The notes under the pieces are model-generated. The model did not search any database, was not told the DNA's origin, and saw only the letters and a program-made list of their open reading frames with translations. Shown here in pieces: positions 46,745-58,631 of a stretch of DNA of 64,000 nt. Within the stretch, counting starts at the first letter, position 1; the number at the start of each line of letters is the position of its first letter. Location of the stretch: positions 62,001 to 126,000 of the forward strand of contig JAVTVY010047843.1 of the NCBI GenBank assembly GCA_036873755.1, in the 5' to 3' direction. This DNA is from Hanleya hanleyi (Eukaryota; Mollusca; Polyplacophora; Lepidopleurida; Hanleyidae). The position numbers were made by a program, and so were the translations under genes.

Positions 46745-47160
46745 CTATACTCATCTGAACAGCCAGAAACGTTTCGATCAAGCCATGATCAGGCGATGTA
46801 GAATCGGTCTTACACAATTAACTGACGAACATTTACTAAAAAAGAACCAGTCCCAAGGTGTATTTCATGCCACGAAGATCTCAAAGTGAAACATATCCGT
46901 ATCGTCTGTATAGATGTTAAGATTGTAAAAGATTCATTTTATCGAGTGACTACTTTGGAAGATCTTTTTGGTCGGGTGTGGGAGGACTGTGTCTTAGGTT
47001 ATTTGAGAGAAATCGGCTGGTTGCATAAATTTTAATGTGTGTATGTTTTAATGTGTTGGATTACTAAGTTACTAACTTGAATACTTAGAATTTTGTTTGG
47101 TCGTCGCTATACAGCTGCAATATTGCTGAACGCGGCGTTAAATCTTAATTCTCTGTGTTT
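46745..47160 (+). mobile_element. LINE 3' end, frameshifted
   Basis: Homologous to 21937-22343. It keeps TDEHLLKK (where the 22 kb copy has a stop for the Glu), then shifts frame in a shortened A-run just before the zinc knuckle (about 46840). The tail 'gctgcaatattgctgaacgc' is present, but the CT run is almost absent (ttctctgtgtttctccc). Confidence 0.75.
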
Positions 47161-47239
47161 CTCCCTTGGATAGCGTAACAACGTTGTCGACAGCAGACCC
47201 ATGTGGTTTCTTGCGAGAGAGTAAAGAGGTCGACAGTTT

Positions 47240-47310
47240 TTATTGATACCGGAAAGAAATCCTGCTGACGTTTTGTCAAATCCATTTCACAGACAAACAA
47301 TGAATATCTA
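47240..47310 (+). pseudogene. Third copy of the unknown repeat-encoded peptide (broken)
   Basis: 'gaaagaaatcctgctgacg' and 'tttgtcaaatcc' match the PERNPAEIFVKS end of the frame at 58302-58529. The upstream half is out of frame. Confidence 0.45.
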
Positions 47311-47359
47311 AGGAGTTTTCAGGCTTATGTACCAAATTTTAAGTTTGTGGAATTTTGGC

Positions 47360-48180
47360 TCCATTCTTGGCAACAAGGCGAAATTAATTCTAAAAAGATT
47401 ATAGATCAAGGATTTCGATGTTGCCATTTTTTTTCTTCAAGCTCTAGGGTGGTCATTTTGGATATCAAAATGGCCGCCATTTGAAACATCTTTTCGACAA
47501 TATCTCAATACCTAAACGAGATAGGATTATTATTCTAGCGGCTACACTCACATTTTCTGGTGGTAATGTGGGCGTCTTAAATGATCGGCCATCTTGTATT
47601 TCAAGATGGCCGCCATATGAACGCTAGTTTTGTCAATATTTCCTTACGTAAACTTTGACAGTGGCTAAACTTTATTACAGTGGCCAGTTCACACTGTCAG
47701 GGTAAGAAATTCGGATGGTGGCCCCACTGACGTCTTAGCCACATGTAATAGCGGTCAGTCTACATTCCAAGATGATCGCCATCTGAATCTAAATTTACCT
47801 GATTACGAGGTATTAGCTTTAATTCAGTAGCTGAACCCACATTTTCGGAGTCTAGGTATAAGATAGTGCCATCATGGTTTCTTAATACCCAAAATTGTAA
47901 ATTCCTCTTACTGTTCATCATTGTGGATATCAAAATGGCCACCATCTAAGACCCGGGTTTGTCCATATCGGGTTACGAGTCACAAGATGCTAGTCTGCAA
48001 GCTAGTCCCCTCAGATCACTATTCAATTTTCTACTTGTGTACATTTTTGGACTTCAAATTTTACCAATCACCTCAACTGTATGTAGGTCAGGGCTGTCGA
48101 TATTGCCATTTTAATAATTAAAATCGAGGGCCTAGGCTAGGTTCATCTTGAATTTCAAAATGGACACTATGTTAAAACTA
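47360..48180 (+). repeat. Degenerate array marked by ATGGCCGCCAT words
   Basis: CAA(A/G)ATGGCCGCCAT or a close variant occurs at about 47467, 47603, 47767, 47931 and 48157. Each is followed by 'ttgtcaatatt'-like and 'ggctacacccacattttc'-like blocks, with spacing of about 136-225 bp. ATGGCCGCCAT is itself palindrome-like. Confidence 0.6.
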
Positions 48181-48402
48181 TTTTAGTCAATAATCCCCCT
48201 AACTTAACACGTTATGGCCTTGATACCATTGGCTACACCCACCAGTTTTCAGAACCAAAGTTTCGTAATAACCACTCTCTTCGATTCTAAGCCGCCATCT
48301 GAAAGCTACTTTACTTTTGACCATATCTTTTTATCTGATTCAATCGAGAACTTTGTTCTAATGACCACAATGCAAGTTCAAGGAGAATGCATGAATACAA
48401 GC

Positions 48403-48787
48403 GTCTAGTCAGTCATTCAATATCCAGCCGTCGTGCAATAAAGAATTTTCGCGTCCATAATCCAAAGACCTAATTCATATAATAACATTATCACCAAATT
48501 AAAAGGATGAATCATGCTATACATAAAACTAGGCTAATTGTCTGCAAGACGGAAGCGTTCAACAGTTTTCAATGATGCAAGCAAGACATCATAATGTTTC
48601 AAAAATATCAAATCCGTATCGCTGATCTATTCTTAATCCATATGATATACGTTGTAAAATCGTTATCTAGAGTATGATGTATCTCAGTCACGCTTTGATT
48701 GTGACTGTTCATATGAACACTATGGGGATCTTGAAATACATTGGTTCACATGGCTCCATCCCCGGATTAAGCGGAATGAGACACAAG
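48403..48787 (+). repeat. Dispersed repeat R followed by H-type hairpin
   Basis: It is collinear with 58636-59040. The stem-loop CAGTCAC-(9 nt)-GTGACTG lies at 48685-48707. The reverse-transcriptase frame at 48788-49090 adjoins it on the opposite strand, so on that strand the hairpin is about 80-100 bp downstream of the RT stop. Confidence 0.75.
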
Positions 48788-49090
48788 TTAAAACGTACCG
48801 CCATAGATCTTGCACGCTACGCTCGTATTTTCTGTCAGCATGCGATATGTATCGCCAAATTTGAGAAACTTCGAGTGGAGGCGTTTGCTGATATAGCCCT
48901 GTTTTACAAGTTTTTGCAATAATGTTTTGTGACGTTGATTAAAATCGTCACATTTATCACAGGATCTAACAAATGCTACTAGGCGACATATGTATACGCC
49001 ATATGCAGGTCCCTCTGGTATATTACTGTCCAGATAGAGATAGTTTACGTTGTCGAAATTGTAATCATCTCTTTTGTCGTATCGTACCAC
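48788..49090 (-). pseudogene. Reverse-transcriptase C-terminal region (intact 100-codon frame)
   Basis: The minus frame begins DKRDDYNFDNVNYLYLDSNI, continues PEGPAYGVYICRLVAFVRSC, DDFNQRHKTLLQKLVKQGY, and LHSKFLKFGDTYR. The KRDD-NFD-VN----LD-N-P---YGVYI--L----R-C----DF--R---L---L--QGY layout is familiar from the C-terminus of RT polyproteins in corals and molluscs. The retroelement clade cannot be fixed without the catalytic domain, which is absent. The frame starts abruptly at the repeat boundary, so the upstream RT was lost by truncation. Confidence 0.65.
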
Positions 49091-50200
49091 AGTAGATTGT
49101 AAGAGCTTACGATGATGGTAGCGCTATTGGTTTTCCATGATTGTCTTCACATTATGTACAAACTATCCAGTTTTCGTTTTGTATGTGTAGGAACAAACCC
49201 TGGAACATCATATTGCTTGAAAGTTTCACATTCCCTAACTTTCCGTCAATCGTCTTTCTCCAACCAGAATTTGAGAAAGCTCCTCTCCCTCACCAAGCGT
49301 TGATATTGTTGATAACAGAATACGATTGGCTTCATGAAATCTTTGGACAGAGAGTTTATCTCCATTTAATGAGTCATATCATGAGTATCCGTCATAGATT
49401 TATCAAAGTGACTTCCAATACGTCTTCTCATTTAGCACAATTCACGCTAATTCACGATGTGGTACACGTGTTCCAAGTTTCTTGTCGGTAAAACTGTCAT
49501 CTCGCGTCCTTTGTCTTCGCAACACTTTCTTATTTGGCGTTTGTATCGAAGAGGCTTTTTCGGTGACTATTTTTAGAAAAAAAGAACATTCACTGAACTT
49601 TAATATAGTCCATATCACAACAGGAATAGCTTTCAGAAATGCTCAAAGACAGCTATTTCATATTTCCTTTAATGCACACGGTCATTTCAGAACCTCTTAT
49701 GGCATGCCATTTTATCAGGGCTGGTGTTCATTTTGTCACATAATTGGCCATATAGTGCTATAACATCTCTACCCAGTATCTCATCGGTTCCTATTTTTGT
49801 AATACTGCTACGCTTTCGTGATCAGGCCTTCCACTCAGATCATGTAGCAAGTTGGATGTTACACGAGCAGATACCGACTAATTTCAGCTGTCGATAGTGC
49901 TGGACTGGAATCGCCGAACATTCGTTTGACTGTTAATGATCCTGTTCTACACTGTCAGAAGGATTGAGGATAGACGTGACATACTCAAAATATTTGAGTC
50001 AAAGGGATCTTTGGGTCCGTCGGGTCTAAACCAAAAATATCTGGTCAATTTGACCCAATCCTTCAGACACGCCTCAAATTCTGATGACTATTTGGACACC
50101 ATAATGTTGAAACGACTTCTATTATGGAACGGCTGAAAATCTGCAATCGTTTTTGATGTCAGTGATAACTCCACCAGGTCAAATATCTATCAAACCTGGT
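49091..50200. other. Unassigned DNA
   Basis: Plus frames 49112-49303, 49141-49491 and 49482-49763 overlap or abut and show no recognised domain or repeat. About 50070-50160 is weakly related to 60180-60260, suggesting an old repeat. Confidence 0.4.
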
Positions 50201-50204
50201 CAGG

Positions 50205-52397
50205 TGATATATGTAGGACACGAGATCATGCACGTGGAGGGGATAGAGAGTTATGCATACATGGATGAATGGGTGCAGGCCTGATATTATCCATCATTGT
50301 CTTATTAGCAGTGTTATGACAGTGTATATTCCAGGTGATGACAGTTAAGTGGCAATGAGCCGAGAATATGTCATGGTACTGAGATGCCTACCTTGTTTTT
50401 GGAAGAAATAATGACATAGGTCTAACAACCTGATGCGGTTATCCGCTTACGTTGATGCATTCCTTGTGGAAGTATGTTTGTAATCAAGCCATAGAAGCTT
50501 GTGATATTTCAGAAAAAAATGCTAAAACTGAATCTGTTGAACGCTGATGAATAGTATATGCTAGTATCACTAAACATATTTTCCATCGAGTTTGTGGTGG
50601 GATGAGATCGCCCCAAGTCCCAAAATAACTCCTTAGCCCCGCCCTCCCAAAGTATTATCCGATCTAATTCCAAAAGGGTATGAGATTTATTATGTCCATG
50701 GAAGCGAACTATATGTATATGTCCTTGTGTGTGGAGAAAAAAACATAGATGATAACAGTTGTGTACCTTCTGTGAGAGCTAATTGCAAAAGGGTATGGAA
50801 TTTAATATATTCTTGGAAATTTTCATGATTGAAGTGGATTGGTAATGTCGAACGATATGCCCTTGTGGATGAAAACCCCACAGACACAGCAACCTAGAAG
50901 GAATTCTTCGGATTCCTGTATATTGAATACATCTTTATAATCGCCTGGAAATGATAAAAGCTGTGTACCTCTTGAGAGGAAGAAGATTTAATTATCCCGG
51001 ACATCAGTACTGACAAACATCACTTTCATCTGTTAGCTCCAATAACCTATATTTTGTGGTTTTTGTGTGTGCTTCACAACATCATGACGTTCACGCCTGT
51101 TATTCACGAATGTCTGTATTGTTTACGTGTAATTTTTTTTTCACTAGCAGTGAACGGGATGCTGAAATTTCAGCAAACAATAGCTTTTTTGTAGACTCCA
51201 TCCGATTAAATATTTGCTTATTGTATTCGCATTAAAACAGCAGCAAAACTTCCATGGCATAAACCAAATAATACAAGCATGCATACACGTTCATACTACA
51301 TGAACGCGTGTACTGTTAACGTACTGAGCGCGGTTTTCTTATTAGTTGTGTTGTGATAGCAATGAAATTAAAGTCAGGTGGCTAAAATAAAGGGGTGTTT
51401 TCAGTTTGTACCGTGGTACAGGCAATCTGTCTTTGGCATACGTAACGAAGTATTGCTGGTACTTCGCTAACCTCAATTATTTTACCATGTATACCCGAAC
51501 ATTTCTTGGGAAAATTTGCTTATAATTAGGCCTCCCATCTACTGTAATACCATGTGTATACACTGAAAACAAAATTAAGCAGATGAAAGTTATAAGTTTT
51601 TGGTCGAATAGCATATCACTGATATGGAGACTAATTACGCTAGGCAAATCCCATACTATATGTTAATGCTGAGGCGTGAAATTAGAAACGCCTGCATTAC
51701 CAAAGTGATTAACTGATAAAAGCAAATTGACGTTCTCCATTTCAATGAAATTAACGTTCAGTTACGTAAACACACCTCCATGGCTTGTTGATCTACCTCC
51801 ACATTGAACATGGTAAAATTGGATCAGTTATACAAGCAAATCATGCACTGTAAAAGAATACCCAATGGGTCTGCAATGCGAATTACATTTATTTATTTTC
51901 TTGTCAGATTTGCGGTCAACAGTATGTTGGCAAGACCACCCAGAAACTTCGTTGTAGGGTCAGTAAGCATAGAAAATCCATCACGAGGAAAACGAATGCT
52001 TTGAAGTAAACACTTTTTTGGTCCCAACCATGTCTGATACAACTTCAGCATCCTGATCTTGGACCTGAACTTGCCATCTGCTGGGAATTCCCTTACTGCT
52101 TCAATAGCAATGTCATATACTTCAGCTTTCAACCATTTAAACATAAGCAACGGGTTCGGATAAGTTGATACGAAGGAAATTCACGATCATGTTAAAGTAA
52201 CCCACATTTCGAAATAAACGCCCCCGACAGCATACACCGTATGCGTGCAGTTATTTGAGTCCTCATGGTCAACTAGCAACAAAATGTCACACAACATGAC
52301 CAAGGTATGCCAGGACATAGCATATTTTCGCTTATATCGTCCAGTGAACAAACTCGAAATCGCAAACGTCAGATTCCAACTTTAATATTCAGCCTTT
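50205..52397 (+). repeat. Partial copy E of the C/D unit, in tandem with D
   Basis: 50205-51150 aligns with 52398-53280 ('gagttatgcatacatggatg', 'ccaggtgatgacag', 'cttgtggaagtatgtt'). 51152-52397 aligns with 53278-54568. E and D therefore form a tandem pair with a period of about 2.2 kb. Confidence 0.75.
51854..52009 (+). pseudogene. GIY-YIG nuclease remnant of a Penelope-like element (E, best preserved)
   Basis: The frame reads WVCNANYIYLFSCQICGQQY, VGKTTQKLRCRVSKHRKSIT to a stop at 52007-52009. The IYL and QYVG blocks, about 11 residues apart, match the two halves of the GIY-YIG motif. The paired cysteines and the R---HR-SI helix match the nuclease of Penelope-like elements. About 52 codons remain, which is short of a full domain of roughly 90-100, and the following sequence is shifted. 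Confidence 0.6.
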
Positions 52398-54015
52398 AAT
52401 ATTCCATGCGTATGGAGGTGAGAGGGAGTTATTCATACACGGATGAATGGGTGTAGGCGTAGCAGTATCCATCATTGTCTTAATTAGCAGTGTTTTGAAA
52501 CTGTATATACATGTACCAGGTGATGACAGTTAAGTGGCAATGAGCCGATAATATGCTATGGTACTGATGCTTTTCTTGTCTCTGGTAGACCTAATGACAT
52601 AGATCTAACATCCTGATGCGGCTATCGGCTCACATTGGTGCATTCCTTGTGGAAGTATGTTGCAATCACGCTTTAGAGGCTTGGAATATTTTGAAGTGTA
52701 ATGATAAAATTAAATCTGTTGAATACTGAATACTGCAAAATTATATATGCTTTTATCACTAATATTTCCTTCGTGTCTGTGGTGTCGGTCTGACCCAAGT
52801 CCCAAAATAACTTCCTTGCCCCTCTCAAGGTAATGTTCGATATAATTGCAAAAAGGCATGGGATTTATTTTGTTCTCGGAAATTTATACGACTGGGACGA
52901 ATTGGTAATTTCGAACTACATTTATATGTCCTTATTGAGAGAAACCCCACAGACATAGCAACTTACAAAGAATTCTTCAGATTCCTGTGTAACGCTAACT
53001 CTATTGAATACATCTTTACCAACGCCTGGAGATGATAAAAGTTGTGTACCTTCAGAGAGGAAAAGATTTAATTATCCCGGACATCAGTTCTGACAAACAT
53101 CACTGTGGCCTGTTCGCTCCAATAAACTATACCTCGTGGTTTCCGTGTGTGCTTCAGACCATGATAAAGTTCATGCCTGAAATTCACGAATGTTTATATT
53201 GTTTGCCTTTATTATTTTTGTTAACTACGACAGTACCGATGACCTTGATGGGGGTGTTCTTGTTTCACACAATACACGGGATGCTGAAATTTCAGCAAAC
53301 GGTACCTTTCGTTCAGCCTCCATCCGGTTGAATATAATTTTTATCGTACTCACAGCAAAACTGCAGCACAACTTCCATGGCATAAACCAAATAATACAAG
53401 CATGCATACACGTTCATACTACATACACGCGTGTACTGTTAACGCACTCAGCCCGGTTGTCTTATTAATTGTATTATGATAGTAAATAGAACCAGGTAGC
53501 TAAAATAAGGACGTATTTGCAGACAAGTTTGTACCGTGGTACTGACACTCTGTATTTGGCATACGTAACGAAATATTGCTGGTATTTAGCTAACCGCAAT
53601 TATTATACCATGTCTACCCGAACGTTTCTCGGGAAAATTTGCTTATAATTAGGCCTCCCATTAACTGTAGGACCATGTGTATATATACACTGAAAACAAA
53701 ATTAAGCAGGTGAGAGATATACGTTTTTAGTCGAACAGCATATCACTGATATGGAGACTAATTACGCTAGGCAAATCCCATACTATATGTTAATGCTGAG
53801 GCGTGAAATTAGAAACGCCTGATTTACCAAAGTGATTAACTGATAAAAGCAAAGTGGCATTCTTAATTTCAATGAATCAACGTTCAGTTACGTAAACATA
53901 CCACCATGGCTTGTTGGCCGGCCGCCACAGAGTTCCGAATTGAACATGGTGAAATTGAATTAGTTATACAAGTAGAACATACAGAAAGTAAAAGAATGTC
54001 AAATGGGTCTACAAA

Positions 54016-54105
54016 TCTAATTACATTTATTTAGTTTCTTGTAAGAAGTGGGTCAACAGTATGTTGGCAAGACCACCCAGGAACTTCGTCTGAGGATGAA
54101 AACAA
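54016..54105 (+). pseudogene. GIY-YIG remnant, frameshifted (D)
   Basis: It reads SNYIYLVSCKK, then a 1 nt deletion in the TGCGGT codons breaks the frame before QYVGKTTQELR. Otherwise it is like 51854-52009. Confidence 0.5.
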
Positions 54106-55945
54106 ATACAATGTGAAAACACATACAAGACTCAAACCATGTTTGGTACAACTTAAGCATTTATATCTTAGACCTTGACTTGCCGTATACCAGGGATTCC
54201 TTATTGCCTGAATGGCAACGTCAAAGGGTTCAGCATTCTAAGACCAACATTATTACACAACTATTTAAACATAAGCAACGGGGACGTGGCAGCCGTGGTC
54301 GGAGAAAGTTGACGATTGACGATCATGTTAAACTAGCCTACATTTCGCAATAAACGCACCGGAAACCACACACCGTATGCGTACAGTTCTTTGTGCGCTA
54401 CGCGGAAGGGCCGCAAACGAAATAGTCAGAGATGTCGAAGAGTCCTCGTTATCAACAAACAAAATATCACACATGACCCAGGTATGCGAGGACATAGCAT
54501 ATTTTCGATTATATCATCCAGTGAACAAATTTAAAACCACAGGCGTCAGATTCGACCTTTAATATTCAGCCGTCGTCCATAAATTAATTTCCCCGTCAAT
54601 AATCAGAAGACCTACTTCGTATGACATATAGCACAATTTCCAAATGTGTATTAAATAAAAGTAATAAAAGCACACGATGGTTTCCTACAAGAGAAAACCA
54701 ACAAACCTGGCTATTCATGAAACTGGAATGCTCGGATAAAGCACGGAACATTAACAATATCACACGGATTCGGAATGACCCAGCGCTTTACCGGACTATT
54801 TCCAGTTCACTGAACCGACGTGTATTTGATATAAATGGACTAAATCTATAGTCACAAAATATTTAACTACTCCAATCCGGAAGTTTTTTCGAATACACGT
54901 CCGAAAGCTGAAGTTATGATTGTGAATCGTCGAGCTTTATTTTTTCACCTTGTACAACATGGTAACCTTGACACTATGAACCATGAAGACATTGAAAACC
55001 CCTGACGTAGGCGCCCAGTTATAAATCCAGCTCTAAAGTGCATTCCTAATATTTGAAGTAACACTCGTAACTAGTTAAAATCATCGTTGTACATCTATCC
55101 AAATACTGGACCGTCCCGTCAGCGTTTCTCAACATTTATGCAAGATTTGCCCTCATCTGCAGATTTGCTAGGAGGAGTTCGCACCTAATCTCTTCATCCA
55201 TGTGCATGTTAAGTTGTGGTGGTCTGCCATAATTGTTTTGGTATCATAGCTGTTATCTCGCAACAGATCAGTGCTAGATGCTTGGCAGACAGAAGCGTCA
55301 TCATTAACACTGATATACCTAAATCAATGGTGAACGTATCCATATGTACAATATATTCACTCTGTCGTAGATTCAACAGATTCAAAGAGCTAAATTCAAC
55401 AGGGGAGGGAATCTGATAACAAATTGAATTGGCCTGCCACTTGCTATGTGATAGAATAAAACATTCTCAATCATACGCAAAACTTCCTAGGCAAAACTCT
55501 TTTCGGTCTTGCAATACGCGCCCTCTGGGTTGAAATTTCCGAATGAGAATGACAATGGAAACCTCTACGCCACCATCGTCTGTTTGGGTTAATTTAATGA
55601 CAATCGGGCGTGTGCACACAGTCGAACCAACACCACCGGCCCTGCCGCCTCTTGCCAACAAATGAAACAATCTAACCATGTGAGTAAAGCGTGATGTCTC
55701 TCCTGCAATTACATATATCAGTGTTGGAGAGTACGGACAAATCTCAGTTAAAAAGCCTGTCAAACATATGCTGTCAAATGTCCAACTACTCTATTGCCCT
55801 ACTGAGTTAAAGTTCATACCTGTAGGTATACTTTCTGACTAACAAATGTGGTGAATGTGGTGTACATCTTGGGAAGAGGGCTTTTTCAGCAAAACTATCA
55901 AAATTGGGAGGGATGGGGGGATGGCATTTGTTAAAGAGAATGACC

Positions 55946-56945
55946 CAAGGGCGTAGACAAGGCGGGGGGGATTAGGGGGCTTCAGCCCCTCATAATTTTG
56001 ACAACCGGCAAAAGGAAAACAAACACAAAAACAAAAAAGAAAGAAACACAACAGAAAAGAAAATGTTCATCTTATCACGTATTAGTTGTTGCTTAATACA
56101 GCGGTAGTAAATTATTCATCGCCATCAATATATACTGGAAGGCCTAGAATAAGATTGCAATCCATCAGTGAACAAAGCAACAGATTGGTCATATCGGGCT
56201 CAAACCTCGTGCGACCGTCTCCGAGAAAGGAATAGTGTGTTCCAATTCAATCAAATATCGCCTATTTGGATGAAGAAACATTAACACGTTGGCTGAGTAG
56301 AATTTTTCAAAGCTTTTTCACTATAGACGATTTTTGTTTTCAATTGAGATCATTTGTTCTTAACTAATTTTCACAGAGAAATCCTAGAAATAAAGGTATA
56401 AAATCTAACCGATCGGAGGTCACTCTTTGATAACTGGTGAAAATATGATAAATATGGATACATTTTCCTACTATTCCAAGAAAGGATCGCTAAGATTAAA
56501 TTTTTGATAAGCTTGACAACTTCAGATCGAAAATATTCCAGATATCATCGAGTAAAAATACGGTACATTTTATTAACGAAGAGATAGCAAAGCGATCCAA
56601 CTAACGAACTAGAACTGATCAATGCGGTCAGCCACGTGTCAATGCACCGCCCGCTGCTATCGGAGAAAAATAGTATTGTCTAGGGATTAACTTGAATTAT
56701 AGTGCAAACCTGGGATTGAATGCTCATTTCAGCTTTCAGTGTGGTGATGGGACACTGTTATCAGACATTTTCGCACAAATTAAAAGTTCAACTGTTAAAA
56801 TCTTTTACCGCTCAAATGCTCCCAGTGAGCGCCAGTTAACCATCAATTTTCAAAAAAAAATCTGACGCTGCGAGGGGGAGATACCCCCTCTCAGACTGTC
56901 CCACTATCAAGCCTCCCCAAACATCACAACTTGTATACGCCCTTG
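55946..56945. mobile_element. 1.0 kb TIR element with 6 bp target duplication
   Basis: The left end CAAGGGCGTAGACAAG and the right end CTTGTATACGCCCTTG are inverted repeats with one mismatch, followed by G-rich subterminal sequence on both sides. ATGACC flanks it (55940-55945 and 56946-56951). Copy C has a single uninterrupted site at 44142-44156. The interior is AT-rich and non-coding. The 'ggggcgtag' start recalls hAT-type termini, but hAT elements duplicate 8 bp, so I leave the superfamily open. Confidence 0.8.
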
Positions 56946-57465
56946 ATGACCGATTGGTTTGTGCCATCGGTCATTTGATAGCTGATCGACATTGATAAAG
57001 AGTAACATAAAATTATTTACTGCTCATCTCTGCTCATGAAATCCATCAGAAGGCTTCTGAATAACAATGTTATCAAGGATAACATTTTATGGTTATCGTC
57101 TTTCACTTAAAGGACAATGCGCTTCAGTGATTAAGAACTCTTTTCTAAATGTTAATATTGTAAGCAATGGTTATTCAGGAAGCAGAGTGATTGTCCTTCT
57201 CTGTTAAAACTGTGATCAGCTGTGTTGATCTGGTAAGTCCAATAGGGAAGCCTTTTCAGAAATAAGGAGAACTAATATATCTGCCTACAAGTTTTAGATC
57301 AGAACAATTCGCTAGGCAACAGTGATAACACAGCTGATTTGCAACACTTTTTTTGTGCCCCGAGATATGTAATTATGATGTTTTTTTTCTGTTTCGGACG
57401 GCAATGAGAATGAATTCACAGAAAAGAAACATGTCTATATTAAAGCAACATGCTGTGATTGTGTT

Positions 57466-57705
57466 TTGGTATAGCTATATAGCTGAAATATGGCTGAATG
57501 CAACGTTAAACCTTAATTCTCTCTCTCTCTCTCTCTCTCTTCTGTTTCCGTACCCTAAAATGCTGATTTGCATATTGTTTTCGGCTTGTGTATACTGTCG
57601 AAAGTACTCTCTCTCTCTCTCTCTCTTCTGTTTCCGTACCCTAAAATGCCGATTTGCATACTGTTTTCGGCTTGTGTATACTGTCGAAAGTAACTTTCCA
57701 CAGAA
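57466..57705 (+). mobile_element. Extremely truncated LINE tail plus 86 bp tandem duplication
   Basis: Only about 75 bp of LINE tail ('agctatatagctgaaatat', 'gttaaaccttaatt', CT run) is inserted here, relative to copy C at 44630-44660. The CT run together with the next 60-odd bases ('tctgtttccgtaccctaaaa' to 'actgtcgaaagta') is then duplicated with an 86 bp offset (57541 and 57627). Confidence 0.7.
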
Positions 57706-58301
57706 CCTGTCATCAGTCTACAAAAAGGATGCCTAGAATCGTTCTAAATGATTGATTAATGTTTATCTGTTTGTAACAACAATACGAATGGAGAGTGTGT
57801 TAAACACATTTGGATCTGACATAAGTGATATACTATTAACGAGAGCCTGGAAAACCTAATCGCAGAGGTTCTTCCTACAAAGAACACAAAAATAACTTAC
57901 TGACAAATAAACGCCATTCTAGTTTATTTTGCTATACCAACCGTATCTTTCAGTGTTTGTGCACAGAAGTAATTTGTCTTCATCAGGGACACGCATCTGT
58001 GATATGTTGACATAGGTTTGTTAAACGCCAGTTGCAATGAAAATAACCGTAATGATGTGTACGGTTATCTAAAAATGTTGTTCTCTACATGTGCTGTACT
58101 TCATTACAGATTTCAGATCGAAAAAGTTGATGCAACTTGAATCATACGGAATAAGCTGATCAGCGCTATGGATTTGATATTTTTGGACAACCTCCTGATG
58201 TCTTGCTGGCATCATTCAAAACAGCTGACCGCTTATCTCTTATAGGCTTTTTTTGAATTTGGTGCTATTGAATTTGGATTAAGTCTTTTGGATTATCAGT
58301 A

Positions 58302-58529
58302 TTGAATGACGGACTAGACGCTTGTATTTGTGGTACTTTGTATCTCCCCAATGCGCGCATTGAAACTGCCCATTTGGATACCTTAAATGGGGTGACCTCT
58401 AGCAGAAAAAAGTGGTTTCTCGCGAGCGAGAATATTAGCGGTGGACAGCCTTCAATAATGCCAGAAAGAAATCCTGCTGAGATTTTCGTCAAATCCGTAA
58501 CACAGATAAACACTGTATTATTCATATGA
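58302..58529 (+). pseudogene. Unknown repeat-encoded peptide, fullest copy (D)
   Basis: A 75-codon frame contains MNDGLDACICGTLYLPNA, LDTLNGVTSSRKKWFLASEN, and PERNPAEIFVKSVTQ. Copies are at 45298-45507 and about 47240-47310. The start MNDGLDA is also encoded on the minus strand of repeat R (8592-8740) and at 62785-62808, so R and this peptide are linked parts of one element. Function unknown. Confidence 0.4.
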
Positions 58530-58631
58530 ATGTCTAGGTCGTTTCCGATTGATTAATGTATCGCATTCACGCTTTGTTTGTGACTGTACATATCGACACA
58601 TTATGCTTGCATAACACGGTCAGTAGCTGAA

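Larger units (their letters stand above)
53225..58631 (+). repeat. Segmental copy D
   Basis: Direct copy of 39371-45607. Its private changes are a 1 kb TIR element (55946-56945), a LINE-tail insertion (57466-57541) and an 86 bp tandem duplication beside it. It retains 55079-55340, which C has lost. The frame 54621-54851 (SSLNRRVFDINGL) has a partial counterpart at 40770-40990 and an echo at 62270-62400. Confidence 0.85.

Noticed and set aside
50078..50115. CTGATGA ... GAAAC resembling a hammerhead ribozyme core, expected in some Penelope-like elements
   Set aside because: The bases between the two cores do not form stem II, and the related sequence near 60200 lacks the core. A similar CTGACAC ... 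CGAAA at 53540-53575 lacks the required GA.
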